From assembly GCF_008000935.1 (NCBI RefSeq), contig NZ_CP042831.1, forward strand, positions 930,001 through 994,000: a stretch of 64,000 nucleotides of DNA, written 5' to 3'. Below the pieces are notes generated by a model. It made no database searches. It had not been told where the DNA came from and was given only the letters and a program-made list of their open reading frames with translations. Source of the stretch: Flavobacterium alkalisoli (lineage in GTDB: Bacteria; Bacteroidota; Bacteroidia; Flavobacteriales; Flavobacteriaceae). Position 1 is the first letter of the stretch, and every line of letters starts with the position of its first letter. Below, one piece after another: positions 7,462 to 16,943 of this stretch. Position numbers and translations under genes: made by a program.

Positions 7462-9147
7462 ATGTCTACAAAAGAAAAATCACTGAATTTTATTGAAGAG
7501 ATAATCGAAGATGATTTGGCGAAAGGAATGCCAAAAGATGAACTTCGTTTTCGTTTTCCTCCGGAACCTAATGGTTACCTGCATGTTGGGCATGCCAGCT
7601 CCATATGCCTTAATTTTGGTTTAGGATTACGTTATAATGCACCTGTTAACCTTCGTTTTGACGATACAAACCCTGCAAAAGAAGAGCAGGAGTATGTAGA
7701 TGCCATTAAGAAAGATGTGGAATGGTTAGGTTACCAATGGGCAGAAGAGCGTTATGCTTCAGATTATTTCCAGCAATTATATGATTGGGCTGTTGATTTT
7801 ATTAAGAGAGGATTGGCTTATGTAGACAGCCAGTCATCAGAAGAAATGGCTAAACAAAAAGGAACTCCTTCACAACCGGGAACAGAAAGTCCATACAGGA
7901 ATCGTTCGGTAGAAGAGAACCTTGAACTGTTTGAGAAAATGAAGAATGGTGAATTCCCTGAAGGTACTCATGTTTTAAGAGCTAAAATAAATATGTCATC
8001 TTCTAATATGCTTATGCGTGATCCTATTATGTACAGGATACTTCATAAACATCATCACAGAACAGGTGACAACTGGAAAATATACCCGATGTATGACTGG
8101 GCTCATGGAGAAAGTGATTATGTTGAACAGATTTCACATTCACTTTGTACCCTTGAGTTCCTTATGCACAGGGAGTTATATGATTGGTTCCTTGATCAGA
8201 TTTATGATAACAAATCGATGAGGCCAAAACAACGTGAATTTGCGCGCAGAAACCTTAGCCATACAGTAGTAAGCAAACGTAAGTTATTACAACTTGTACA
8301 GGAAGGTCATGTTACCGGTTGGGATGACCCAAGAATGTCTACTATATCAGGTATGAGAAGAAGGGGTTATACTCCAATGGCTATCAGGAATTTTGCTGAT
8401 ACTATTGGTATTGCTAAACGTACGAACCTTGTAGATGTTTCTGTATTAGAGTTTTGCGTAAGGGAAGACCTTAACAAAACAGCTCCAAGGGTAATGGCAG
8501 TACTTGATCCTGTAAAACTTGTTATAACTAACTATCCTGAAGGACAGGAAGAATGGCTGGATGCAGAAAACAATCCTGAAGATGAAGCTGCAGGATTTAG
8601 AAAAGTTCCTTTTTCACGAGAATTATATATTGAAAGAGAAGACTTTATGGAAGAAGCTAACCGTAAATACTTCCGTTTATCCTTAGGTAAGGAGGTACGT
8701 CTTAAAAATGCTTATATCATTAAGGGTGAAAGTGTTGTTAAGGATGCAGATGGAAATATAACTGAAATACACTGTACTTATGATACTGACAGTAAGAGTG
8801 GTAGCGGTACAGAAGCCAGCTTAAGAAAGATAAAAGGAACTATTCACTGGGTATCTATCCAACATGCTGAAAAAGCTGAAATAAGGATTTATGACAGGTT
8901 ATTTACTCATGAAAATCCGGATGGAGATAAGGAAATTGACTTTAAGAGCTATTTAAATCCAAATTCTTTGGAAGTAATTACAGGTTATTTAGAACCAAGC
9001 CTTAAGGAATCAAATTCCGGAGACAGATTCCAGTTCCAACGTTTAGGATATTTTTGTGTGGATCCAGATTCAACATCTGAAAATTTAGTTTTCAACAAAA
9101 CGGTTGGATTGAGAGATACATGGGCAAAAATTGAAAGTAAGGAATAG
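7462..9147 (+). CDS. glnS: Glutaminyl-tRNA synthetase
   Basis: The 561-residue class I synthetase charges tRNA-Gln directly. The class I signature PPEPNGYLHVGHAS has HVGH at residues 41-44, and the KMSKS-like loop VVSKRKL is near residue 270. DDTNPAKEEQEYVDAI and the C-terminal two-beta-barrel anticodon domain (about 340-555) are present. It shares ancestry with gltX at 11.5 kb. Having GlnRS means this organism need not rely only on the GatCAB route for Gln-tRNA. It is monocistronic with its own -7 box and terminator. Confidence 0.96.
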   Translation: MSTKEKSLNFIEEIIEDDLAKGMPKDELRFRFPPEPNGYLHVGHASSICLNFGLGLRYNAPVNLRFDDTNPAKEEQEYVDAIKKDVEWLGYQWAEERYASDYFQQLYDWAVDFIKRGLAYVDSQSSEEMAKQKGTPSQPGTESPYRNRSVEENLELFEKMKNGEFPEGTHVLRAKINMSSSNMLMRDPIMYRILHKHHHRTGDNWKIYPMYDWAHGESDYVEQISHSLCTLEFLMHRELYDWFLDQIYDNKSMRPKQREFARRNLSHTVVSKRKLLQLVQEGHVTGWDDPRMSTISGMRRRGYTPMAIRNFADTIGIAKRTNLVDVSVLEFCVREDLNKTAPRVMAVLDPVKLVITNYPEGQEEWLDAENNPEDEAAGFRKVPFSRELYIEREDFMEEANRKYFRLSLGKEVRLKNAYIIKGESVVKDADGNITEIHCTYDTDSKSGSGTEASLRKIKGTIHWVSIQHAEKAEIRIYDRLFTHENPDGDKEIDFKSYLNPNSLEVITGYLEPSLKESNSGDRFQFQRLGYFCVDPDSTSENLVFNKTVGLRDTWAKIESKE

Positions 9148-9173
9148 ACTACAACATATAAATTTTTTCTATT

Positions 9174-9206
9174 AAAACTCCGGGTGTTATCCGGAGTTTT
9201 TTATTA
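9174..9206 (+). terminator. Rho-independent terminator of glnS
   Basis: AAAACTCCGG (9174-9183) pairs with CCGGAGTTTT (9191-9200) across a 7 nt loop, followed by a T-rich tail. Confidence 0.9.
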
Positions 9207-9450
9207 TATATAAATACTATTATTATAATAAATATTATAATCGTTTACTATTAAAAGTGACCTTTATAAATGAGTTATAAGAGATAATTTTTTGTAAGAA
9301 ATGTATTTATATGGTGCTACCTGTAAAACCCTTTTAAATCTCGTTATTTTAATTTTTTGTTTTATTTAGCCTTCAATTAACTACACATTAACATCCTACA
9401 AATGTTAAAGTCTTTACCTTTATAATTATTAACTGAAAAATTCATAAATT
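9207..9450 (+). promoter_or_regulatory. Upstream region of the YtxH cluster with an inverted repeat
   Basis: This AT-rich non-coding stretch contains no gene I can support. Near its end, TTAACAT (9388-9394) and ATGTTAA (9402-9408) form a perfect 7-7-7 inverted repeat, just before a TACCTTTA box (a near -7 match) about 30 bp upstream of the YtxH start. The repeat overlaps the expected -33 position, so it may be an operator for a stress regulator. This is inference only. Confidence 0.35.
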
Positions 9451-9780
9451 ATGGCTGGTAAGACAGAAACAGTACTTGCAGTTTTGGCAGGTGCGGCGAT
9501 AGGGGCTGCTGTAGGAATTTTATTTGCTCCGGATGAAGGATCTAAAACCCGAAAGAAAATTAAAGACGGTTATGATCATAAAAGAGATGAGATAAAAGAT
9601 AAACTTCATGAATTATCTGAACAGGTGAAAAGCAAGTTTGGATACTCTACGGCTGATATCGAATCCGGATTAAATCATCTTGTTTCTACAGTAGAACAAA
9701 AAAAAGAAGACATTATAGCTACTCTTGAAAAAAAACTTGAGGAACTAAAAGGAACAGCAAAAGCTGCTGCAGGCAAATAA
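9451..9780 (+). CDS. YtxH domain envelope-stress-type protein
   Basis: The 109-residue protein starts with a single N-terminal hydrophobic helix, VLAVLAGAAIGAAVGILFAPDEGSKTRKKI, the hallmark of YtxH (gas-vesicle-protein-like) proteins. A charged amphipathic tail follows and ends in Ala/Lys-rich residues. The family is general-stress associated in several bacteria, but its molecular role is not established. It heads a three-gene unit with a holin-superfamily-like membrane protein (18 bp on) and a small basic protein. The layout resembles E. coli yqjD-yqjE-yqjK. Confidence 0.85.
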   Translation: MAGKTETVLAVLAGAAIGAAVGILFAPDEGSKTRKKIKDGYDHKRDEIKDKLHELSEQVKSKFGYSTADIESGLNHLVSTVEQKKEDIIATLEKKLEELKGTAKAAAGK

Positions 9781-9797
9781 ACTAATTTGTTTTATTT

Positions 9798-10154
9798 ATG
9801 GCATTTGAAGAAATAAAAGAAAATGCAGAGGATCTTAAAAACCAGGCCAAAGAACTTATTGATGCTAACTTAAAGTATTATAAGCTTTGGGGTTTTAAGA
9901 TTCTTATGAAATCAACCTCCATAATGCTGAAAGTGTTTCTTTTAGCCATTATGTTACTGATTGTTACCCTGTTTTTTTCAATTGCCTTAGCTATCGGTAT
10001 TGGGTATGCCCTGGATAATATGGCCTATGGTTTTCTTATTGTAGGCGGTATTTATTTAATACTGGCCATTATAGTATATAAGTACCAGGATAAACTTACC
10101 GAAGGACCGTTACTGGCTAACTTTTCACGAATATTCTTTAAAGATTACGATTAG
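9798..10154 (+). CDS. Small two-TM membrane protein, phage-holin superfamily III-like (YqjE type)
   Basis: The 118-residue protein has an amphipathic N-terminus (EEIKENAEDLKNQAKELIDANLKYY) followed by two transmembrane helices (about 43-68 and 72-95). This resembles the Holin-X/YqjE group of chromosomal proteins. Despite the holin label, nothing phage-like is nearby, so a host envelope role is more likely. It is the middle gene of the YtxH cluster, and the next gene begins 2 bp after its stop. Confidence 0.7.
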   Translation: MAFEEIKENAEDLKNQAKELIDANLKYYKLWGFKILMKSTSIMLKVFLLAIMLLIVTLFFSIALAIGIGYALDNMAYGFLIVGGIYLILAIIVYKYQDKLTEGPLLANFSRIFFKDYD

Positions 10155-10156
10155 CC

Positions 10157-10396
10157 ATGAAATCAAAGATTTACACCAGTTACGAGGAAATCAATAAAGA
10201 CCTTAGAATACTAAAGGTTGAAAAAGATCTTGCCTATCATAAACTGCTTAAAGAAGTAGAAGAGACTAAAGAAAGTCTACAGTTAAAAAATATGATAGGG
10301 GATACACCTAAAAAAATACTAAACATTTTAAGCTTATTTGCAGGCCCGTTAAAAAGCCTGGCAATGACCTTCCTGTTTAAAAAGATATTTAAATAA
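10157..10396 (+). CDS. Small conserved protein, probably DUF6327 family
   Basis: The 79-residue protein opens with KIYTSYEEINKDLRILKVEKDL, which I recognise as typical of a small flavobacterial family usually found behind YtxH and holin-like genes; the DUF6327 name is from memory. A central coiled segment is followed by a short hydrophobic patch (ILNILSLFAGPLKSLAMTFLF) that may contact the membrane. It is the last gene of the unit and is followed immediately by a strong hairpin terminator. The function is unknown. Confidence 0.65.
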   Translation: MKSKIYTSYEEINKDLRILKVEKDLAYHKLLKEVEETKESLQLKNMIGDTPKKILNILSLFAGPLKSLAMTFLFKKIFK

Positions 10397-10428
10397 AAAA
10401 AGCGGCTCTTTTAAAAGCCGCTTTTTTT
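10394..10428. terminator. Bidirectional terminator between the YtxH cluster and the SPFH gene
   Basis: AGCGGCT (10401-10407) pairs with AGCCGCT (10416-10422), flanked by an A run and a T run. It sits between two convergent genes. Confidence 0.9.
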
Positions 10429-10429
10429 A

Positions 10430-11425
10430 TTACTCGTTGTCATTAGAATCTTCATCTTCATCCTCATGTCTGGGAGCTATATACCTAGAATCTTCATCTT
10501 TGGTATTCTTTTTCTTGTTCTGCTTTTTCATAGCTTCTCCTATCTGATTTGAAGCTGAAAACGAAGCCACCATGTTATTAAGCATGTCTGTACCTGCTTG
10601 TGGTGAGTTAGGTAACAGTATCAGATTAGAATTGGTGTCGCTACCTATAGACTGAAGTGTATCATAATGTTGCGTTACAACAATTAATGCTGATGCTTCC
10701 TGAGAATTAATACCTACTTTATTAAGAACATCAACACTTTCTACAAGACCTCTTGCAATTTCCCTTCTTTGGTCTGCAATACCCTGACCCTGTAATCTTT
10801 TACTTTCTGCCTCTGCTTTAGCTTTAGCAACGATACGAATCCTTTGTGCCTCTGCCTCATATTCTGCAGCTGATTTTTCCCTGTCGGCAGCATTAATACG
10901 GTTCATTGCATTTTTAACCTGAATGTCCGGATCGATATCTGTTATTAGTGTGTTGATAATATCATAACCATAAGTGGTCATGGCATCGTTAAGTTCTCTT
11001 TTCACTGCAATTGCAATATCATCCTTACGTTCAAAAACATCGTCAAGCCTTAGCTTAGGTACCTCTGCACGAACTACGTCAAATACATAAGATGTTATCT
11101 GATCATGAGGATATTCCAGTTTATAGAATGCCTCATATACTTTTTCCTGAATTACCTTAAACTGAACAGAAACCTTCATTTTAACGAATACGTTCTCTTT
11201 TGTTTTGGTTTCTATAATTACATCCAGCTGTTGTATTTTTAGGTTTATCCTTCCTGCTATTTTATCGATAATAGGCACTTTCCAGTGAAGGCCTGCATGC
11301 CTTATACTGCCAAATTTACCAAATCGTTCTATAATGGCAGCTGTTTGCTGCTTAACTGTAAAGAATGATGAAAGAAATAGTATGAATGCAAAAAACAGCA
11401 CTACATACAAAAAAATGTTTCCCAT
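10430..11425 (-). CDS. SPFH/Band 7 (stomatin/QmcA-like) membrane protein
   Basis: The protein has 331 residues. An N-terminal membrane anchor (about 3-20, FLYVVLFFAFILFLSS) is followed by the SPFH domain (about 22-185: TAAIIERFGKFGSIRHAGLHWKVP, with YVFDVVRAEVPKLRLDDVFERKDD). An Ala/Glu-rich coiled coil (AADREKSAAEYEAEAQ) follows, and the tail is acidic (DEDEDSNDNE). Such proteins form large ring assemblies in the inner membrane and are linked to membrane domains and protease control. It lies 83 bp downstream of gltX, separated by a terminator, so it is probably transcribed on its own. Confidence 0.9.
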   Translation of the reverse strand: MGNIFLYVVLFFAFILFLSSFFTVKQQTAAIIERFGKFGSIRHAGLHWKVPIIDKIAGRINLKIQQLDVIIETKTKENVFVKMKVSVQFKVIQEKVYEAFYKLEYPHDQITSYVFDVVRAEVPKLRLDDVFERKDDIAIAVKRELNDAMTTYGYDIINTLITDIDPDIQVKNAMNRINAADREKSAAEYEAEAQRIRIVAKAKAEAESKRLQGQGIADQRREIARGLVESVDVLNKVGINSQEASALIVVTQHYDTLQSIGSDTNSNLILLPNSPQAGTDMLNNMVASFSASNQIGEAMKKQNKKKNTKDEDSRYIAPRHEDEDEDSNDNE

Positions 11426-11474
11426 GATTAGTTGATTTTTTTATTGATTGTTAAGATACGACTATTAGTACAAT

Positions 11475-11503
11475 AAAAAAGCCTCTTGTTACAGAGGCTT
11501 TTT
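11475..11503 (-). terminator. Terminator of gltX
   Basis: The stem GCCTCT (11481-11486) / AGAGGC (11493-11498) is flanked by A6 and T5. It lies directly beyond the gltX stop at 11509. Confidence 0.85.
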
Positions 11504-11508
11504 AAATT

Positions 11509-13017
11509 TTATAATGTTTCAACAGCTTTTTTAATCCTGTTTACTGTTTCTTCTTTTCCTATTAATGCCATAATATCAAACAAATGAGGGCCTTTTAGCG
11601 AGCCTACAAGGCTTAAACGCAGTGGTTGCATAACTTTACCCATTCCTATGCCTTTTTCGTTAATCCAGGCTTTTATTACATCTTCCAGGTTTTCAGAAGA
11701 AAAATCTAAGGTATTATTAATAACCTCACTAACTTCGATCATTAGAGCACCGGTATCTTCTTTCCAGTTTTTAATTGCTTTTTCATCATATTGCGATGGG
11801 GCAGTAAAGAAAAAGTCACTCAAATCCCAAAGTTCACTTGTAAAAGTAGCACGCTCTTTTACTAAACCTACAACCTGTTCAACATATTCTGCAGGTTTAT
11901 TAATACCTCTTTCTATAAGAGTATGGTTAAATTCTTTTGCAATAGTCTGGTTATCCTGTCTTGTATAGTACTGGTGATTAAACCATTTGTTTTTCTCAGG
12001 GTCAAATTTTGCTCCTGCCTTATGTACTCTTTCTAAATCAAACAGTTTTACTAACTCATCTAATGTGAATAGCTCCTGATCTGTTCCCGGATTCCAGCCT
12101 AATAAAGAAAGGAAGTTAACAACTGCCTCCGGTAAAAAGCCTTCCTCTCTGTATCCTGATGATTTGGTACCATCTGCATTTTTCCATTCAAGCGGGAATA
12201 CCGGGAATCCCATTTTATCGCCATCCCTTTTTGATAACTTACCATTACCTACAGGTTTTAATATTAACGGAAGGTGGGCAAATTCCGGAGCTTCCCACTC
12301 AAAAGCCCTGTAAAGTAATACGTGTAGGGGCAGGGAAGGTAACCATTCTTCGCCACGTATAACATGGCTTGTTTCCATCAAATGGTCATCCACTATATTG
12401 GCCAGGTGATAAGTAGGCATACCATCGCTTTTAAATAATACCTTATCATCTAATAGATTGGTTTCAAACTTAATGTCACCTCTTATAATGTCTTTTAAAA
12501 ACAATGTTTCACCTACAGGAATTTTAAAACGGATAACATACTCTTCTCCGTTTGCAATCCTTTTTTCGGTCTCTTCTTTACTTATTCGTAAAGAGTTATC
12601 CAGTTTATCCCTGTTGGTATGATTGTATATAAACGTTTTACCCTGCGCTTCTTCCTCTTTTCTTAAGGCATCAAGAGCTTCAGCTGTATCAAATGCATAA
12701 TATGCCCAACCTGAATCTATCAACTGTTGTGCATATTGATTGTACATAGCTTTACGTTCGCTTTGGCGGTAAGGACCAAATTTTCCTTCTTTTCCCACAC
12801 CTTCATCAAAAGGAATTCCTAACCAGTTTAATGCTTCTATAATATATTCTTCTGCTCCCGGAACAAAACGGTTTTGATCGGTATCTTCAATTCTAAGGTA
12901 AAATACTCCGCTATGCTTTTTAGCAAACAGATAATTAAAAAGGGCAGTTCTTACCCCGCCTATGTGTAAAGGCCCGGTTGGGCTGGGTGCAAAACGCACG
13001 CGAACTTGTTTTGACAT
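11509..13017 (-). CDS. gltX: Glutamyl-tRNA synthetase
   Basis: The 502-residue class I synthetase charges tRNA-Glu. [14 protein letters not shown] (HIGH motif at residues 18-21) and GKLSKRDGD (KMSKS loop, near 260) are present, along with a C-terminal helical anticodon domain. The frame extends 10 codons upstream to 13047. However, a TATCTTTG -7 promoter box lies at 13037-13044, so that extension would precede the transcription start. The ATG at 13017 ([11 protein letters not shown]) is therefore chosen. It is monocistronic, with a terminator before the SPFH gene. Confidence 0.96.
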   Translation of the reverse strand: MSKQVRVRFAPSPTGPLHIGGVRTALFNYLFAKKHSGVFYLRIEDTDQNRFVPGAEEYIIEALNWLGIPFDEGVGKEGKFGPYRQSERKAMYNQYAQQLIDSGWAYYAFDTAEALDALRKEEEAQGKTFIYNHTNRDKLDNSLRISKEETEKRIANGEEYVIRFKIPVGETLFLKDIIRGDIKFETNLLDDKVLFKSDGMPTYHLANIVDDHLMETSHVIRGEEWLPSLPLHVLLYRAFEWEAPEFAHLPLILKPVGNGKLSKRDGDKMGFPVFPLEWKNADGTKSSGYREEGFLPEAVVNFLSLLGWNPGTDQELFTLDELVKLFDLERVHKAGAKFDPEKNKWFNHQYYTRQDNQTIAKEFNHTLIERGINKPAEYVEQVVGLVKERATFTSELWDLSDFFFTAPSQYDEKAIKNWKEDTGALMIEVSEVINNTLDFSSENLEDVIKAWINEKGIGMGKVMQPLRLSLVGSLKGPHLFDIMALIGKEETVNRIKKAVETL

Positions 13018-13036
13018 TGTTGATAAAATTTTGCTG

Positions 13037-13044
13037 CAAAGATA
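13037..13044 (-). promoter_or_regulatory. -7 promoter box of gltX
   Basis: On the minus strand this reads TATCTTTG, an exact TAnnTTTG match about 20 nt before the ATG at 13017. A TTG (13069-13071, minus) lies 24 bp upstream, slightly beyond the usual spacing. Confidence 0.65.
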
Positions 13045-13218
13045 CAATTATGATATTTTGCTTTTGGCCAATTTATGTCAGATATTTTTTAATGTATTGT
13101 AAATATTTAATAATCAGTATTTAAAGGTTAGTTTTTAAAATTTCGGAAAATAGGATTTAACTGTTATTTATTCGGCAGAAATTGTAATTTTATCAGTTAT
13201 TAACAATCGACTGTAATT

Positions 13219-16200
13219 TTGGAAGCAAAAAACATAATTTTCAACAAGCTGGAAGGCTTTATTAAGAAGTACTATACCAACGAATTAATAAGGGGTAGTA
13301 TCTTTTTTATAGGGCTTGGACTTTTATATTTTATATTCACTTTACTGGTTGAATATTTTTTATGGCTGTCTACAACCTGGCGAAGTATTTTGTTTTGGCT
13401 GTTTATTGCTGTTGAGATTTTTCTGCTTCTGCGATTTATATTATTCCCTGTTTTTAAATTATTCAAATTACAAAAGGGTATAGATTATAAACAGGCATCT
13501 TCCATTATTGGGAATCATTTTACTGAGGTTAGTGATAAGCTTACCAATTTCCTTCAGCTTTCTGCAGAGTCTGCTCAGTCAGAATTATTATTGGCTTCTA
13601 TAGATCAAAAGGCTAAAAACTTACAGCCGGTTCCGTTTACCAATGCCATCAATTTTAAAAAGAATATTAAATACCTGCCTTATGCTGCTATACCTGTGTT
13701 ATTAATTTTGGTATTTGCATTAAGCGGAAACTCTTCCATATTTACTCAAAGTTTTGACAGAGTAGTGCATTACGACAAGCATTATGCACCACCTGCTCCT
13801 TTTGAATTTGTTATTGTAAACAATTCACTTACAGCTCAGCAGGATATAGATTTCCTTTTGAAGGTTAAAACAGTTGGTAATCTTGTACCTGAAAATGCCA
13901 TGATTACCATTGGCGATGAAAATTATTATTTAGAGAATACTGAACCGGGTATTTTTGAATACAGATTTGAAAAACCATCTAAACCTATTGATTTTCAGTT
14001 ATCTGCAAACAATGTAACATCTCAGCCGTATAAACTTAATGTCGTTGCTGTACCTACCATCTCTAATTTTGAAATGGTACTTACTTTTCCGGGATATCTT
14101 CATAAAAAGGCTGATGTTATTCGTGGAACAGGAAATGCAGTAGTACCGGAAGGGACTAAAGTAACATGGAATATTAGTGCGCTAGCTACCGGTAAGATTG
14201 AATGGGTAGGCAAGGAGGGAAGCTCTTTGTTTACAAATACTGATGGTTTGTTTTCAACTTCTAAAACCATACTTAATAATACTGATTATCAGATATTCAC
14301 ATCTAACGATAAGGTAGAACATCATGAAAAACTTCAATATTCCATTACGACAATAAAGGACCAATATCCTACTATTGAAGTTTCATCGGCACCGGATAGC
14401 CTCAATCTGAAGAAAGAGATTATACTTGGTCAGGTTTCTGACGATTACGGATTAACAAAACTACAGATAGTTTATTATCCTCAAGGTAACGAAAATGAAG
14501 CTCAAAAATTTGTGTTGCCGGTTAAGAAAGAAGTTTTCGATCGTTTTTATTACAGCTTCCCACAAGGGTTAAATGTAAGAAAAGGCGTAAACTATGAATA
14601 CTACTTTGAAGTGTTTGACAATGATGCAGTACATAATTTCAAGAGTTCTAAATCATCGGTATTCTCTCATAGAGAACTTACCGATGAAGAAAAACAGGAG
14701 AAATCTTTACAGGAACAAAACAGTAATATAAACAGTTTAGAGAAGTCTCTTAAAAATCAGGATAAGCAGTTAAGTGAGCTTGATAAGCTTCAAAAAATGA
14801 ATAAGGAGAAATCTGCACTGGAATACAAAGACCTTAAAAAGGTTGAGGATTTTATTAATCGTCAAAAGATGGTTGAGGAGCGCATGAAAGAATTCTCTAA
14901 AAAACTGAATGATAATCTAGATGAATTTAATCCTGAGAAGAAGGATGAGCGTAAGGAAGAGCTGATGAAGCGCTTGGAACAACAGGAAAAAGAAGCTCAG
15001 AAAAATGAAAAACTTTTGGAAGAACTGCAAAAGCTTACAGATAAAATAGAGAAGGAAGAACTGTTTGATAAAATGGAAAAGTTCAAACAGAAATCAAAAA
15101 GTCAGACAAAAAGCTTAGAGCAACTGGTGGAACTTACCAAGCGTTTTTACGTAGAAAAGAAGGCAGAACAGATAGCCGATGAACTTGAAAAGCTTGGTGA
15201 AAAACAGGAACAGCTGGCTGATGATAAAGAAAATTCTGCTGAGAAACAGGAAGCGATAAATAAGGAGTTTGACAAGCTTCAAAAAGAAATGCGCGATCTT
15301 GAAAAGCAAAATGAGGAGCTTAAAAAACCAATGGATATTCCTACTGATAAAGCAGAGGAGGAAAACATTGAACAGGATATGCAAAAAGCAACTGACGATT
15401 TAAAACAGGATAATAAACAGAAAGCATCACCTAAACAAAAATCTGCAGGACAAAAAATGAAGCAGATGAGTGGCAAAATGATGCAATCTATGATGATGGG
15501 TGGTATGGAGCAAATGGAAGAAGATGTAAAAATGCTTCGTCAGATTCTTGATAACCTTTTGGCCTATTCCTTTTCACAGGAAAGTGTTATGGAACAGTTC
15601 AGGAAATCATCTTCAGGCTCGCCATCATTCAGTAAATATCTTATAAAACAACAGGACTTAAAACAACAGTTCCGCCATGTAGACGATAGTCTTTTTGCTA
15701 TGTCTTTACGTAATCCTAAAATTACCGAACAGATAACTCAGGAGGTAGGAAACGTGCATTATTATGTTGATAAGGCTTTGAGCGATCTTGCTGAAAATAT
15801 TATTCCCCGAGGTGTTTCTAACCAACAGTATGCTGTAACTTCTGCTAATAAACTGGCCGATTATTTAAGTGATGTTCTTAATAATATGCAGATGCAAATG
15901 CAGGGATCTGGCATGGGTCAGTCTAAACCAGGGCAGGGTCAAAGTGGTATGCAGCTCAAAGATATTATCCAGAAACAACAGGGACTATCAGAAGAGATGC
16001 AAAAAGGTATGCAGAAAAACGGAAAGCAGGAAGGAGAACAACCGGGTGATAGTAAAGACGGTAAAAAGCCAGGACAATCTGGTGAAGGCGGACAGGATGG
16101 TGAAGGTAATGCAGGAGATCTTTTAGAGATATATAAAGAACAACAGCAACTTCGTGAAGCTTTAGAAAAAGCTCTTGAAAAAGAAGGAATGGGAGGTAAT

Positions 16201-16515
16201 GGCCAGCGTGCTTTACAGCAGATGAAAGATATAGAGAAGCAATTACTTAATAAAGGTTTTAAGAATGAAACCCTTCAAAAAATGCTTAATCTTAAGTACG
16301 AACTTTTAAAGCTTGATAAGGCAATGCAACAGCAGGGTGAAGAGAACAAACGTCAGTCGCAAACCAATACTAAAGAGTTTGATAATAATGCTAATGCTAT
16401 TCCCGATGAACTAAAAGATTATCTGAATAGTGTAGAGATTTTAAACAGACAAAGTTTACCTTTGCGCCCAAATTTTAACCAAAGGGTACAAACCTATTTT
16501 AAAAACAATGATTAG
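13219..16515 (+). CDS. DUF4175 family giant membrane/coiled-coil protein
   Basis: The protein has 1098 residues. Three hydrophobic segments lie near the N-terminus (about 25-46, 54-76, 150-168), followed by beta-rich extracytoplasmic Ig-like regions (about 180-480). A very long Glu/Lys/Gln-rich coiled coil follows (about 490-745), then a Met-rich patch (MMQSMMMGGM, near 754), Gly/Gln-rich linkers (about 890-980) and a final helical region. The architecture matches DUF4175 proteins of Bacteroidetes, whose function is unknown. The only plausible start is TTG at 13219, since an in-frame stop lies at 13201 and no ATG or GTG occurs in the first 50 codons. The ybeY start overlaps its last codons by 8 bp, so the two are translationally linked. 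Confidence 0.85.
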   Translation: MEAKNIIFNKLEGFIKKYYTNELIRGSIFFIGLGLLYFIFTLLVEYFLWLSTTWRSILFWLFIAVEIFLLLRFILFPVFKLFKLQKGIDYKQASSIIGNHFTEVSDKLTNFLQLSAESAQSELLLASIDQKAKNLQPVPFTNAINFKKNIKYLPYAAIPVLLILVFALSGNSSIFTQSFDRVVHYDKHYAPPAPFEFVIVNNSLTAQQDIDFLLKVKTVGNLVPENAMITIGDENYYLENTEPGIFEYRFEKPSKPIDFQLSANNVTSQPYKLNVVAVPTISNFEMVLTFPGYLHKKADVIRGTGNAVVPEGTKVTWNISALATGKIEWVGKEGSSLFTNTDGLFSTSKTILNNTDYQIFTSNDKVEHHEKLQYSITTIKDQYPTIEVSSAPDSLNLKKEIILGQVSDDYGLTKLQIVYYPQGNENEAQKFVLPVKKEVFDRFYYSFPQGLNVRKGVNYEYYFEVFDNDAVHNFKSSKSSVFSHRELTDEEKQEKSLQEQNSNINSLEKSLKNQDKQLSELDKLQKMNKEKSALEYKDLKKVEDFINRQKMVEERMKEFSKKLNDNLDEFNPEKKDERKEELMKRLEQQEKEAQKNEKLLEELQKLTDKIEKEELFDKMEKFKQKSKSQTKSLEQLVELTKRFYVEKKAEQIADELEKLGEKQEQLADDKENSAEKQEAINKEFDKLQKEMRDLEKQNEELKKPMDIPTDKAEEENIEQDMQKATDDLKQDNKQKASPKQKSAGQKMKQMSGKMMQSMMMGGMEQMEEDVKMLRQILDNLLAYSFSQESVMEQFRKSSSGSPSFSKYLIKQQDLKQQFRHVDDSLFAMSLRNPKITEQITQEVGNVHYYVDKALSDLAENIIPRGVSNQQYAVTSANKLADYLSDVLNNMQMQMQGSGMGQSKPGQGQSGMQLKDIIQKQQGLSEEMQKGMQKNGKQEGEQPGDSKDGKKPGQSGEGGQDGEGNAGDLLEIYKEQQQLREALEKALEKEGMGGNGQRALQQMKDIEKQLLNKGFKNETLQKMLNLKYELLKLDKAMQQQGEENKRQSQTNTKEFDNNANAIPDELKDYLNSVEILNRQSLPLRPNFNQRVQTYFKNND

Positions 16516-16921
16516 CTTTAATTACGAAACCGATTTTGAACTTGAAAATGAATCTCAATATGAAGATTGGGTTTCAGAGATTATAGAGTCTGAGGATAAA
16601 ACCGAAGGAGAAATCAATTACATTTTTTGTGATGATGAATATCTTTTACAAAAGAATATTGAGTTTTTAAACCACGATACCTTAACTGATATTATCAGCT
16701 TCGATTATACTATGGGTAACCTTATTAGCGGAGATATTTTTATTTCTGTTGAAAGGGTAAAGGATAATGCCAAAGATTTTAATGTTGCTTTTGAAGATGA
16801 ACTTCGCAGGGTAATGGCTCATGGCATACTTCATTATTGCGGTTATAAAGATAAATCGGAAGAAGATTCTGCTTTGATGCGTGATAAGGAAAACGAAAAA
16901 ATGAATCTGTTTAACCAATAA
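16508..16921 (+). CDS. ybeY: YbeY endoribonuclease (rRNA maturation factor)
   Basis: The 137-residue metal-dependent single-strand RNase functions in 16S rRNA 3'-end maturation and ribosome quality control. The motif RRVMAHGILHYCGYKDKSEED (near residue 105) gives the first two zinc ligands (H-x3-H). The third His of the usual HGxLHLxGYDH is replaced by Asp, which I believe is common in this phylum. LTDIISFDY and GDIFISVERV are also typical. It overlaps the end of the DUF4175 gene. The next gene follows 22 bp later. Confidence 0.92.
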   Translation: MISFNYETDFELENESQYEDWVSEIIESEDKTEGEINYIFCDDEYLLQKNIEFLNHDTLTDIISFDYTMGNLISGDIFISVERVKDNAKDFNVAFEDELRRVMAHGILHYCGYKDKSEEDSALMRDKENEKMNLFNQ

Positions 16922-16943
16922 TAACTATTAAAATTCACCTTAC

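Noticed and set aside
9798..10154. Holin-like gene as evidence of a prophage
   Set aside because: No other phage genes are present, and the YtxH neighbour points to a host envelope cluster of the YqjE type.
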